Of a stretch of 64,000 bases of DNA, positions 46,910-55,168 are shown in pieces. The notes beneath the pieces were generated by a model. The model was not told where the DNA came from and ran no database searches. It saw nothing but the letters and a program-made list of their open reading frames with translations. This DNA comes from Amycolatopsis japonica (lineage in GTDB: Bacteria > Actinomycetota > Actinomycetes > Mycobacteriales > Pseudonocardiaceae), in the NCBI RefSeq assembly GCF_000732925.1, contig NZ_CP008953.1, forward strand, positions 62,001 through 126,000, read 5' to 3'. The position numbers were made by a program, and so were the translations under genes. Numbering within the stretch: position 1 is the first letter of the stretch; each line of letters begins with the position of its first letter.

Positions 46910-47420
46910 CGCGACCCTCCTTCTCCTGGTAAGCACGCCGGAACGCGGCACGGGCCCGCACGAGCAACGCCTCCGTGGCGTGCACCGTGCGTTCGAGATG
47001 CTCGGCGACCTCCGGGACCGGGAGGCCGTCGACGTAGCGAAGCGTCAACGCGGCTTGGTGATGCGCCCCGAGCGACGCGAGCACCTCGCGTGCCAGCAGC
47101 GCGTCCAGCCGTTCGTCCCACGGATCGGTGTACTCCTCTTCGTGGACGAGCCGCAGCCCGCGTTCCTCGCGTTCCTTGCGCCGCCAGTGATCGGCGAGTT
47201 TGTGCCGGGCGACGCCGATCAGCCACCCGGTGCTCACCGGCGGTGCGAGCTCCTTGCGACAGGCCCTCACCGCGCCGAGGAACGTCTCCGACGTCAGTTC
47301 CTCGGCGAGGGTGCGATCACCGCACCGGGACAGCAGGTACCCGTAGACCTCCGGCAACGCCGTCTCGTACAGCGAAAGCAGCGCGAAGGCCGGGTCCCGA
47401 TGCACCCGTGGTTCCGTCAC
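46902..47420 (-). CDS. ECF-type RNA polymerase sigma factor
   Basis: A 172-residue sigma-70 family factor. Region 2 is FALLSLYETALPEVYGYLLSR with DRTLAEELTSETFLGAVRA, cited by ends, and VARHKLADHWRR. Region 4 is HQAALTLRYVDGLPVPEVAEHLERTVHATEALLVRARAAF, cited by ends. There is no anti-sigma factor with a membrane helix nearby; instead the VOC-like gene overlaps it by 8 bases. It would direct RNA polymerase to a small stress or detoxification regulon. Confidence 0.88.
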   Translation of the reverse strand: MTEPRVHRDPAFALLSLYETALPEVYGYLLSRCGDRTLAEELTSETFLGAVRACRKELAPPVSTGWLIGVARHKLADHWRRKEREERGLRLVHEEEYTDPWDERLDALLAREVLASLGAHHQAALTLRYVDGLPVPEVAEHLERTVHATEALLVRARAAFRRAYQEKEGRDA

Positions 47421-47473
47421 ATCCCCATCGTCGCTCGGGGAGCCACAACTCCGACGGGTGAAACCGAACTTTC

Positions 47474-48904
47474 TCAGAGCCGCGGGTCCGGCAGCCGCCG
47501 CGCCACCGTGATCACGCCGACCGTCAGCACCGCCTGGATGCCGATGACCAGCGCGAACGCGCCCTTCATCCCGAGTGGCCCGGCACCGGCGGACGCGAAC
47601 AACGTCCCCAGTGTCGCGACGCCCAGCGCCATCGCGGCCTGCTGCGACGTCGTGAGCATCCCGCTGCCGACGCCGGCGATCTCCGGCGACACCTTCGACA
47701 ACACGATCCGGAACACCGTCGTCATCGCCAGTCCCTGGCCGAGGCCGCACAGCAGCATCCCCGGCGCGAAATCGAGCACGCCCAGGTTCGGCCATTCCAG
47801 CAGCACGGTCCCGATCAGCACCAGCAGCCCGAGCAGTTGCACCGAGAGACCGGCGGCCACGACCCGCTGCCCGAACCGGGTCACCAGGCGGCTGCTGACC
47901 AGGCACATCGCGAAGAACGCGAGCGAAAGCGGCGCCGTCACCAGGCCGGAACCGAACGGCCCCAGGTGCAGGCCGTCCTGCAGCGTCACCGCGAACACGA
48001 ACATGAACGCGCTGAATCCGATGAAGAACGGCACCCCGACCAGCAGGCCTTGGCGCACACTCGGCATCCGCATCACCGACGGCGGCAGCAGCGGGACACC
48101 GCCCCGGCGTTCCATCCGGCGCTCGACGTGGACGAATCCGGCCGCGGCGAACGGGAACACGACGAGCAACGCGATCGTCCACAGTGGCCAGTCCAGCACC
48201 GGTCCTTCCGCCAGCGGGAGCAGCAGCGACACCAGCGCGATCGCCAGGAAGACCGTGCCGGGGCGGTCGATGCCGATCGGGTTCCGCGAACGGCTCTCCG
48301 GGATCAGCCGCCGCGCGACCACCAGACCGACGATGCCGACGGGCACGTTGACCAGGAAGATCGGCCGCCAGCCGGTACCCCAGAGATCGGCGGCGACCAG
48401 CGCTCCGCCGAGGAACTGGCCCAGCACCATCGAAAGCCCTGCTGTCGCGCCGTAGAGACCGAGAGCCTTGGAGCGGCGTTCGCCGGTGGTCGCCGCCTGG
48501 ATGATCGACAGCACCTGCGGCAGCATCAGCGCGGCGGCCGCCCCCTGCGCGGCCCGTGCCAGCACCAGCGTCAACGCCGTCGGCGCGATTCCGCAGAGCA
48601 GAGAGGTGAACGTGAACGCGGTCAGCCCGATCAGGAACAGCTTGCGGCGGCCGAAGGCGTCGCCGAGCCGTCCGCCGACGACGAGCAGGACGGCGTAGGC
48701 GATCCCGTAGGCCGCGACCACCAGTTCCAAGGTGGCCGACGACGTGCGGAGGTCCGAACCGATCGCGGGCAGGGCGATGTTGACGATGAAGAAGTCGATG
48801 AGCGGAAGTGCCGCCCCCAGCAGCACGGTGACCAGGCCCGCCGAAGTCAGGGCCGGGCCGGCGGTGACGCGCGCGGGCGTCGCCGGAACTTGCGTCGAAG
48901 TCAT
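47474..48904 (-). CDS. MFS drug-efflux transporter (EmrB/QacA, DHA2 type)
   Basis: A 476-residue exporter with 14 likely helices. The motif C-type segment LYGATAGLSMVLGQFLGG and motif A GGRLGDAFGRRK are visible, and DFFIVNIALP is the first-helix block of the DHA2 family. The ATG at 48904 is chosen; an in-frame ATG 3 codons upstream exists. It is divergent from an XRE/MmyB-type regulator with three CTGGTA sites in the gap. Confidence 0.9.
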   Translation of the reverse strand: MTSTQVPATPARVTAGPALTSAGLVTVLLGAALPLIDFFIVNIALPAIGSDLRTSSATLELVVAAYGIAYAVLLVVGGRLGDAFGRRKLFLIGLTAFTFTSLLCGIAPTALTLVLARAAQGAAAALMLPQVLSIIQAATTGERRSKALGLYGATAGLSMVLGQFLGGALVAADLWGTGWRPIFLVNVPVGIVGLVVARRLIPESRSRNPIGIDRPGTVFLAIALVSLLLPLAEGPVLDWPLWTIALLVVFPFAAAGFVHVERRMERRGGVPLLPPSVMRMPSVRQGLLVGVPFFIGFSAFMFVFAVTLQDGLHLGPFGSGLVTAPLSLAFFAMCLVSSRLVTRFGQRVVAAGLSVQLLGLLVLIGTVLLEWPNLGVLDFAPGMLLCGLGQGLAMTTVFRIVLSKVSPEIAGVGSGMLTTSQQAAMALGVATLGTLFASAGAGPLGMKGAFALVIGIQAVLTVGVITVARRLPDPRL

Positions 48905-48930
48905 GAGTACCACGATCAGCCGATCGCGAC

Positions 48931-48979
48931 CCTGGTACCAGGAGTGTGTTTATCCTGGTACCACCACTACCTGGTAACC
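48931..48979. promoter_or_regulatory. Operator region with three CCTGGTA sites
   Basis: CCTGGTACCAGG (48931-48942) is a perfect 12-bp palindrome; CCTGGTACCA recurs at 48954-48963 and CCTGGTAACC at 48970-48979. All lie in the gap between the divergent exporter and XRE gene. The spacing of about two turns fits cooperative dimer binding by the XRE protein. Confidence 0.7.
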
Positions 48980-49012
48980 GGCTTCGAGCTTTGCGAACCT
49001 GATGAGGTGACC

Positions 49013-49846
49013 ATGACCGTCGATTCGCGAGTGGCCGAAGTGCGGCGGCACGAGCTGGCCGCGTTCCTGCGCAGCCGCCGCGAGCGCATCACGCCTGATC
49101 AAGTCGGCTTGCCGATCAGCGGCAGGCGCCGCACGCCGGGGCTGCGGCGCGAGGAGGTCGCGCAGCTGGCCGGGGTCGGGGTCACCTGGTACACGTGGCT
49201 CGAACAGGGCCGCGACATCAACGCGTCCGAGCAGGTGCTGGACGCGATCTCCCGCACCCTGCGGCTCGACCCGCACGAGCACACGCATCTGTTCACCCTC
49301 GCCGGCGCGCCGGAACCGCCGCTGGAGAAGGACTGCAAGCTCCTCAGCCAGAACATCCACCGGATGATGAACAAGCTGGAGCCGTTCCCGGTCTGCGTGC
49401 GCAACGCGCGGTGCGACATCCTCGCGTACAACCGCGCCTACGACTGGCTGATGGGCGGCCTCGACGACATCCCGTTCGAGGAGCGCAACACGCTCATCCA
49501 GTGCCTGACCAATCCCGAGTGGCGCCGCAGGCTCCCGGACTGGGAGCTCAACCTGCCCCGGGTGGTCGCCGGTTTCCGCGCCGCGATGGCCGAGCACCTC
49601 GCCGAACCGGCGTGGAAGAACCTGGTCAAACGCCTGCGGCAGGAGTCCGAGCTGTTCGAGCGGATGTGGAAGGAACACGACGTCTCCACCGAACGGATCG
49701 TGCTCAAGCGATACCTGCATCCGGACGTCGGCCTGCTGCGGTTCGAATTCTCGTACCTGTACCTCGGGCGGCGTTCCGAGATCTCCCTGGCGACGCTGAC
49801 CCCGGCGGACGAAGAGACCGCGGCGAAACTGCCCAGCTCCTTCTGA
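49013..49846 (+). CDS. XRE-family HTH regulator with MmyB-like ligand-binding domain
   Basis: A 277-residue regulator. The HTH is at about 15-75 (ELAAFLRSRRERI, RRTPGLRREEVAQLAGVGVTWYTWLEQGRD, cited by ends). The rest is an MmyB-type domain (PFPVCVRNARCDILAYNRAYDWLMG, cited by ends), which binds hydrophobic ligands. The ATG follows GAGGTGA. It is divergent from the MFS exporter and probably controls it through the CTGGTA sites, with a drug or lipid as signal. Confidence 0.9.
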   Translation: MTVDSRVAEVRRHELAAFLRSRRERITPDQVGLPISGRRRTPGLRREEVAQLAGVGVTWYTWLEQGRDINASEQVLDAISRTLRLDPHEHTHLFTLAGAPEPPLEKDCKLLSQNIHRMMNKLEPFPVCVRNARCDILAYNRAYDWLMGGLDDIPFEERNTLIQCLTNPEWRRRLPDWELNLPRVVAGFRAAMAEHLAEPAWKNLVKRLRQESELFERMWKEHDVSTERIVLKRYLHPDVGLLRFEFSYLYLGRRSEISLATLTPADEETAAKLPSSF

Positions 49847-49909
49847 AGGGGGAGGCGGACCAGGCTCGCGAGGGAGCCTTTCCGCGGCGTGAACGCCGAC
49901 GCTGGATGC

Positions 49910-50767
49910 ATGACCGTAGCGATGGCTCCACCCAAGATCTCCAGCGCTCGCCTGATCGTCTGCTACGCGGCGATCCTCGGCACGCTCCCGTACCTGACGT
50001 TGAAGGCGTCCTGGGTCACCGGAGGCAGCCTCGGCCTCCGAGATCCGTCCTTTGTGGACTCCGACCTGATGTTGCTGGCGAACCTGGCGACCGGCGGGAT
50101 GGACGTCGTCGCGGTGGTACTGGCGCTGGCGTTCACCTACTCCTGGGGACGGCGGATCCCCGCGCCGCTCGTCCTGTTCCCGATCTGGATCGGCACCGGG
50201 CTGCTCGCGCCGATCGTGCTGGACCTCCCGGTGATCGTCGCCGACCTGTCGACCGCTCAACTGGCCGAAATGCCGCTGGAGAACTGGGTCTGGGCCGTCG
50301 TCTACGGCGGTTTCGCCTGGCAGGGGATCCTGCTGCTGACCGCGTTCGTGCTCTACGCCCGCGATCGCTGGTGGTTCGTCGTCACCGGCACCGTGAAGCC
50401 GGGGACCATCGGCGCGGCGGGTGTGCTCGGCGTCGCCGCCGCACTCGTCTGCGCGGCCTTTCACACGATCTGGGCGTTCGGCCCCGGCGGTATCGCCGCT
50501 CGTGGCCAGGACATCGTGATCGCCGTGCTCACGCTCCTCGCCGTTCTCGCGCTGGCGAACGTTTCGCGAGGGCGGTTCTGGCCGCGGCTGGTACTGGTGT
50601 GGACCGGCGCCGGCGCGATGGCGGGCACCGGGGCGTGGGGCCTGTTCGCCGCGCTCACCATGGGAGCCGCGGATCACGCGGCGGTGCTGGCCGTGCAGGT
50701 GGCCGGCGGGGTGCTGATGATGGTCTCGGTCCTGCGGCGGCTACCCGCCGTCGAGCAGACGACGTGA
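49910..50767 (+). CDS. Hypothetical integral membrane protein
   Basis: About 285 residues from ATG 49910, or a GTG at 49889 or ATG at 49922. It has 7-8 predicted helices (for example LIVCYAAILGTLPYLTL, VVAVVLALAFTYSW, LVLFPIWIGTGLLAPIVL). Between helices are Trp-rich turns (LENWVWAVVYGGFAWQGI). No channel or enzyme motif is visible. It may be co-transcribed with the XRE gene (63-base gap). The function is unknown. Confidence 0.75.
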   Translation: MTVAMAPPKISSARLIVCYAAILGTLPYLTLKASWVTGGSLGLRDPSFVDSDLMLLANLATGGMDVVAVVLALAFTYSWGRRIPAPLVLFPIWIGTGLLAPIVLDLPVIVADLSTAQLAEMPLENWVWAVVYGGFAWQGILLLTAFVLYARDRWWFVVTGTVKPGTIGAAGVLGVAAALVCAAFHTIWAFGPGGIAARGQDIVIAVLTLLAVLALANVSRGRFWPRLVLVWTGAGAMAGTGAWGLFAALTMGAADHAAVLAVQVAGGVLMMVSVLRRLPAVEQTT

Positions 50768-51204
50768 TTCCTTGCTGAAGGCGGGCACCGTTCTCTCGAA
50801 TCTTTCGAGGAACTCGCTCAAGGTCTCCGGCGGCCGTTCGAGGGCGTTGACCTGTTCGCGCAGGCAGCGAAGTGTGGCCGCCGGATACAGATCAAGTTGA
50901 TCGAGCAGGAAGTCATCCGGATGCACGGCCTCGAGCTGGTGAGGTTCGAGAGCCGAGGCCGGGAAGTCCTTGAGATTCGCCGTCACGATCACGGCGGCGT
51001 TCGCGCGGACCGCGGCCGCGAGGACGTGCCTGTCCTTCGGGTGGTTGGTCATGGTCGGAATCAGCGGCTCGTAGCCGTGACCTAGTCGAGCACCTCGCCC
51101 GACCACAGAGCGCGATAAGTGCCGGCCTCCGCCAGCCGCAGCAACAGATCCGTCAACCGGATCGGAATGAGCACGCAAGCATCGAGGAAGGCGGGAAACG
51201 GCAC
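50741..51204 (-). pseudogene. PIN-domain (VapC-like) toxin gene broken by an internal deletion
   Basis: Reading from GTG 51204, two bases after the antitoxin stop, gives 40 codons of a PIN domain (FPAFLDACVLIPIRLTDLLL ... WSGEVLD) ending in TAG at 51082. The C-terminal part then continues in another frame (GYEPLIPTMTNHPKDRHVLAAAV ... VHPDDFLLDQLDL, cited by ends) to a stop at 50741. In relatives roughly 35-40 residues join these parts, so I infer a deletion plus frameshift. The first Asp is kept, but the middle acidic residue is lost. Confidence 0.75.
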
Positions 51205-51206
51205 GG

Positions 51207-51692
51207 CTAGCGAGTCTGGACGAACCCGTCGACGATGTCATCGCTGCCGTCCCGGCTCGCCGAAGCTGTCAGCTCATCGAGTATTCCTTGCCGTTCCGCA
51301 CGGGAACGCGCCCGGTAGTCGAGCAAGTCGCTGAGAAGAACCCGCCGGTGACGTCCCGGTTTCTCGAACGGGATCTCACCGGATTCCAGAAGCTTGACCA
51401 GCGTCGGCCGGGAGACGTTGAGCATGTCAGCCGCCTGCTGGGTGGTCAGGACGGCGTTCAACGGCGCGACGTTGATGGCGAAGCCCTGGGACATCGCCTT
51501 CACGACGTCCCGAAGCACGTCGTAGACCTGCTCGGGAAGTGCCACCTCGCTGCCGTCCGGGCCCACCAATTTCGCCTGATGTGCGGGCGAGGTCGCGATC
51601 ATGAACTCGTCGAGCCGCCGGAGCTCCCGGCGGGCGTCCGGTTCGGTGGCGGATGGCGGCAGAACGGTGTGCTGTTCGATCGTCGATGTCAT
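51207..51692 (-). CDS. Antitoxin with excisionase-type HTH (partner of the broken PIN toxin)
   Basis: A 161-residue protein. The N-terminal 85 residues are helical and polar, then MerR/excisionase-like HTH_17: VLTTQQAADMLNVSRPTLVKLLESGEIPFEKPGRHRRVLLSDLLDYR, cited by its ends. The ATG at 51692 follows GGGAGGCGAC. This HTH-PIN order (antitoxin first, toxin 2 bases later) is a known toxin-antitoxin form. With the toxin broken, the antitoxin may be an orphan DNA-binding protein. Confidence 0.85.
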   Translation of the reverse strand: MTSTIEQHTVLPPSATEPDARRELRRLDEFMIATSPAHQAKLVGPDGSEVALPEQVYDVLRDVVKAMSQGFAINVAPLNAVLTTQQAADMLNVSRPTLVKLLESGEIPFEKPGRHRRVLLSDLLDYRARSRAERQGILDELTASASRDGSDDIVDGFVQTR

Positions 51693-51818
51693 GTCGCCTC
51701 CCTCGGGTACCACCAAGGTAATCGAAAAAACGAAAGACGCATCCTCGGTCGGCGGCTACCGCACGCGGCGTAGCCGGGAAGCCGCTTTTCAACGGACGCG
51801 ACACGCCCCCGCCCCGGG

Positions 51819-51824
51819 TAGCTT
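51819..51824 (+). promoter_or_regulatory. -10 hexamer, leaderless type
   Basis: TAGCTT ends 7 bases before the GTG at 51832; no Shine-Dalgarno is present. It should drive the two-component operon. Confidence 0.5.
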
Positions 51825-51831
51825 TCGTCCT

Positions 51832-52956
51832 GTGCTGCTGAAGGAACGGTATCCGTGGAGTCCCTGGGTGGGCCGCGTGCTGCGCGTGGTGCTGCCGCTG
51901 GGGTTCGTCCTCGGCGCCACGAGCGGCGCCTCGCGCTGGCAGCCGGGCGCGCCGCAGCTGACCTCGACCGGGGTGCTGTGGCTGGTCGCCATCGCGGTGC
52001 CGCTGCTGATCGTGCACCGCTTCCCGATGACGATCTTCCTGCTCACGTCCGCGCTGACGCTCGGCTATTACACGTCCGGCAACCCGGGCGGTCCGGCGAT
52101 CGTGCTGCCGACCATCGCGCTCTTCCTGCTCACCAAGATCCGCGGGCCGGTCGTCGCCGGGTCCACCGGCGGAGCGCTGCTGGCGGTGGCGGGGGTCGCG
52201 TTGTTCGTCCGGCACGGGTTCGCCGGCTTCGACCTGCGGACCGGGCTGGGCCTGGTCTGGGTGATCGCGGTCGTCGGGGTCGGGACGGCGGTGCGCAACG
52301 GGATGGCCGCCGCGCGGGCCCGCCGCGAACAGGCCGACGAGCATCGGCACCGGATGGCCGAGCAGGAGCGGCTCACCATCGCCCGCGAGGTGCACGACGT
52401 CGTCGCGCACAGCCTCGCGATGATCAACGTCCAGGCCGGGGTCGCCGCGCACGTCGCCGACAGACGTCCTGAGCAGGCGAAAGAGGCGTTGCTGAATATC
52501 AAGGAAGCGAGCGCTTCGGCGCTGAAGGACCTTCGCGCGACGTTGGCCGTGCTGCGGTCCGGGGAGGACAAGGCGCCCGCGCCGAGCCTCGCCCAGGCCG
52601 ACGAGTTGTTCGAGCACGCCCGCGCCGCCGGGCTGGAGGTCCGCGTCGACGGCGAGCCGGGGGAGCTGCCCGCCCCGGTCGACGGCGCCGCGTACCGGAT
52701 CCTGCAGGAATCGCTGACGAACGTGGTCCGCCACGCGAACCAGGCGCGGGGTGTCGACGTCAGGTTCGAGCGGAAAACCGGTGCGCTGACGCTGCTCGTC
52801 CGCGACGATGGCCGTGGCGCCGTCGAACCCGCGCCCGGGCACGGGCTGCGCGGGATGTCCGAACGGGCGGCCGCGCTGGGCGGCGCGCTCACGACGTCGG
52901 TGGTGAACGGCGGCTTCCAGGTCCGCGTGGACCTGCCCATCAAGGGGGAAGAATGA
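51832..52956 (+). CDS. Two-component sensor histidine kinase (NarL-type, HisKA_3)
   Basis: A 374-residue membrane sensor. Residues 15-155 hold about five hydrophobic helices with short loops, so it senses membrane or envelope state rather than a large outer ligand. The dimerisation/phosphoacceptor box is EQERLTIAREVHDVVAHSL with His188, and the ATPase has ILQESLTNVVRHA (N box) and DDGRG, GHGLRGM (G boxes). The start GTG looks leaderless. It overlaps the response-regulator gene by 4 bases. Confidence 0.92.
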   Translation: MLLKERYPWSPWVGRVLRVVLPLGFVLGATSGASRWQPGAPQLTSTGVLWLVAIAVPLLIVHRFPMTIFLLTSALTLGYYTSGNPGGPAIVLPTIALFLLTKIRGPVVAGSTGGALLAVAGVALFVRHGFAGFDLRTGLGLVWVIAVVGVGTAVRNGMAAARARREQADEHRHRMAEQERLTIAREVHDVVAHSLAMINVQAGVAAHVADRRPEQAKEALLNIKEASASALKDLRATLAVLRSGEDKAPAPSLAQADELFEHARAAGLEVRVDGEPGELPAPVDGAAYRILQESLTNVVRHANQARGVDVRFERKTGALTLLVRDDGRGAVEPAPGHGLRGMSERAAALGGALTTSVVNGGFQVRVDLPIKGEE

Positions 52957-53621
52957 CGATCCGGGTGGTTCTCGCCGACGACCAGGTGCTGGTCCGCGCA
53001 GGTTTCCGGGTGCTGCTGGAGACCGAAGACGGCTTCGAGGTCTGTGCCGAGGCGGGGGACGGCGAGCAGGCGGTCGCGGCCGCCGTCGAGCACCGGCCGG
53101 ACATCGTCGTGATGGACGTCCGCATGCCGGGCATCGACGGGCTCGAAGCGACGCGGCGGATCACCGCGAATCCCGAACTGGCTGGGGTGAAGGTCCTGGT
53201 CCTGACCACTTTCGACGTCGACGAGTACGTCTACGAGGCGTTGCGCGCCGGTGCGAGCGGGTTCCTGCTGAAGGACACCGATCCGGTGGAGCTGCTGCGG
53301 GCGCTGAAGGTGGTGGCCGCGGGCGAGGCGCTGCTGGCGCCGACCGTGACCCGGCGACTGATCGCGGAGTTCGTCGACCGCCCGGAGAACCGCCGCATCG
53401 ACGTGAGCGCCGTCCGCGAGATCACCGACCGCGAACGCGAGGTCCTCGGCCTGGTCGCCGGCGGCATGTCGAACGACGAGATCGCGGCGCATCTGGTGAT
53501 CTCGACGGCCACCGCGCGTACGCACGTCAGCCGCATCATGACCAAGATCGGGGCGCGCGACCGGGCGCAGCTGGTGGTGCTCGCCTACGAATCGGGGCTG
53601 GTCAGCCCTCGCCGGGGTTGA
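52953..53621 (+). CDS. NarL/LuxR-family response regulator
   Basis: A 222-residue response regulator. The receiver domain has VVLADDQVLVR, phospho-acceptor Asp55 in IVVMDVRMPG, and Lys near 105 in GFLLKDT. The LuxR HTH follows (LTDREREVLGLVAGGMSNDEIAAHLVIS in its own form ITDREREVLGLVAGGM). It is partner of the kinase before it. A 452-base gap follows. Confidence 0.94.
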   Translation: MTIRVVLADDQVLVRAGFRVLLETEDGFEVCAEAGDGEQAVAAAVEHRPDIVVMDVRMPGIDGLEATRRITANPELAGVKVLVLTTFDVDEYVYEALRAGASGFLLKDTDPVELLRALKVVAAGEALLAPTVTRRLIAEFVDRPENRRIDVSAVREITDREREVLGLVAGGMSNDEIAAHLVISTATARTHVSRIMTKIGARDRAQLVVLAYESGLVSPRRG

Positions 53622-54073
53622 GATTCCCCCAAAATGCTGAGATCGCCGAAAAACCTCCGCCGTGACGGGGAGTCGTCAAGCGCGGCCTGACGTCGACAGT
53701 CCGTTAATTCGCTACCCGACCGACTCGGCATACGCCCTGACTTAGGTCGTGCATCTGCACGTGCATAGACGTCACTCATGCCTCTTCTTCGTCTCCACCA
53801 GGAGTCCGGCCGGATTCCGATCGCCGGTTCGAAATCAGATGGATGTACGGCTAACCCTGATTTCCTGACGAATCCAGCGGTATCGCGCGGGATTCCGCTC
53901 TCGTGAGCGTGCACGGTGCGTGATTTTTCCGCCGTCCGACCGTCGGGATAACGGTTACTTTCCGTCGCGAAATCGCTCCCTGGACGGGTTCTGCTCGCTC
54001 CGTGTTGCTTTGTCGCAATGGCGCTGAGCATTAGTCTCCGGCTGAACGGCAGGGGGGATTTCACCTACCCGAC
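53622..54073. other. 452-base intergenic region upstream of the Crp/Fnr gene
   Basis: No supported gene. It is visibly richer in A and T than its surroundings. It contains the 16-bp word GCATCTGCACGTGCAT (53751-53766), which also occurs at 25874-25889 and includes the dyad TGCACGTGCA. Promoter elements for the Crp/Fnr gene must lie here, but none could be fixed. Confidence 0.5.
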
Positions 54074-54829
54074 GTGATTCTCACCCGGCCGGGCAAGAAA
54101 TCGATTCACCTTTTTCTCTCACTGGGAGTCACCATTGACGGCAAAGACACCCGGCCCGCTTCCGGCGGTCGGCTGATGGGCGGGGACTTCCTGGCCGCGG
54201 TCACCGAACGGCAGCGCCGTCGGCTGCTCGACCTCGGCAAACACGTCGATCACGCGGCGGGCACGATCCTGCTCCACCAGGGCGACCCGGCGCCCCCGGT
54301 GCTGATCCCGCGCTCCGGCTACGTGAAGGCGCTGCGTGCGGCCCAGGGCGGTTCGCCGCCGATGATCGTGGACCTGCTCGGTGCCGGCGACGTGCTCGGC
54401 GTCGAGGACTGCCTGGCCGGACGGCCGAGCCACCTTTCGTACATCGCCACGAAACCGGTTCGCGTGCTGGAGATCCCGAGGATCGCGTTCCACGCCCTGC
54501 TCGACGACGATCCCGGGATGACGGCCCTGATCACCGCGGACCTGGCCGTCCGGCTGCGCCTGCGGAACGTCGCACTGGGGTTCGCGACGGCCAAGGTCCG
54601 GAGCAGGCTGACCGCGTTCCTGACCAGGATGCAGGCGCTCTACGGCATTCCCGGTGAGGACGGCGTCGTGATCGACGTGGGGCTGAACCACACGGACATC
54701 GCCTCGGCGATCGGCGCTTCACCCGCGTCGGTCAACGCCGAAATGGCGAAGCTGAAGAACGAAGGATTCTTGAGCACCGGATACAAGACGATCCACTTGA
54801 AGAAACGTTCGCGGATCGCGGTGGGGTGA
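54074..54829 (+). CDS. Crp/Fnr family transcriptional regulator
   Basis: About 251 residues from GTG 54074; an ATG at 54176 is an alternative start closer to the domain. The cNMP-like sensor covers about 38-160 (GTILLHQGDPAPPVLIPRSGYVKAL, cited by ends; MIVDLLGAGDVLGVEDCLAG), and the HTH is DIASAIGASPASVNAEMAKLKNEGFL. The classic cAMP-contact RPSHLSYI segment is weak, so the ligand may differ. It stands alone after the two-component pair. Confidence 0.88.
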   Translation: MILTRPGKKSIHLFLSLGVTIDGKDTRPASGGRLMGGDFLAAVTERQRRRLLDLGKHVDHAAGTILLHQGDPAPPVLIPRSGYVKALRAAQGGSPPMIVDLLGAGDVLGVEDCLAGRPSHLSYIATKPVRVLEIPRIAFHALLDDDPGMTALITADLAVRLRLRNVALGFATAKVRSRLTAFLTRMQALYGIPGEDGVVIDVGLNHTDIASAIGASPASVNAEMAKLKNEGFLSTGYKTIHLKKRSRIAVG

Positions 54830-54857
54830 ACGGGGCTTCCCACGAGGAAAGCCCCGT
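54830..54857 (+). terminator. Terminator hairpin
   Basis: ACGGGGCTT (54830-54838) pairs with AAGCCCCGT (54849-54857), directly after the Crp/Fnr stop. Confidence 0.75.
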
Positions 54858-54895
54858 CCATCTCCTTCATGCGCCGCGGGGTGCGCAAGATCGGG

Positions 54896-54976
54896 TCAAC
54901 TGCGCCTCAGTTGAAGCGCGAGCCGTATGACGAACACGACGGCCAGCGCGGCGACCAGGGCGATTTCCCAGGCCAT
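54896..54976 (-). CDS. 26-residue single-helix membrane peptide
   Basis: A short ORF, MAWEIALVAALAVVFVIRLA followed by LQLRRS. It begins at ATG 54976 with an excellent AAGGAG 5 bases before it. Nearly the whole peptide is one hydrophobic helix with a basic end, the form of small regulatory membrane peptides. It is downstream of the Crp/Fnr hairpin on the opposite strand. Its partner is unknown; it could regulate a nearby transporter or kinase. Confidence 0.6.
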   Translation of the reverse strand: MAWEIALVAALAVVFVIRLALQLRRS

Positions 54977-55101
54977 GGCTGCTCCTTATCGGCCGGCATC
55001 CGAACTCGTCAGATGCTCTGCCCATAAGGCGCATCAGCGGGGGAGGACGTTCACCGACACGGCCCAACTCACACTTTCGGACCAACGCCACGCCCACTAC
55101 C

Positions 55102-55160
55102 CGTGCAATGAAAGGTCCTTTCCTCGCAAATTTTGCAAGGAAAGGACCTTTCATTGCACG
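55102..55160. repeat. Palindromic intergenic element, copy 7
   Basis: A 59-bp palindrome with one mismatch; the arms begin CGTGCAATGAAAGGTCCTTT and end with its complement. It lies 8 bases after the glycosyltransferase stop (minus strand) and can terminate the glycan operon. Sequence nearly equal to copies 4 and 5. Confidence 0.8.
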
Positions 55161-55168
55161 CGGGGCAG

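Noticed and set aside
53585..54064. 159-residue reading frame on the minus strand in the gap before the Crp/Fnr gene
   Set aside because: Composition is irregular, there is no ribosome site or motif, and it overlaps the probable promoter.
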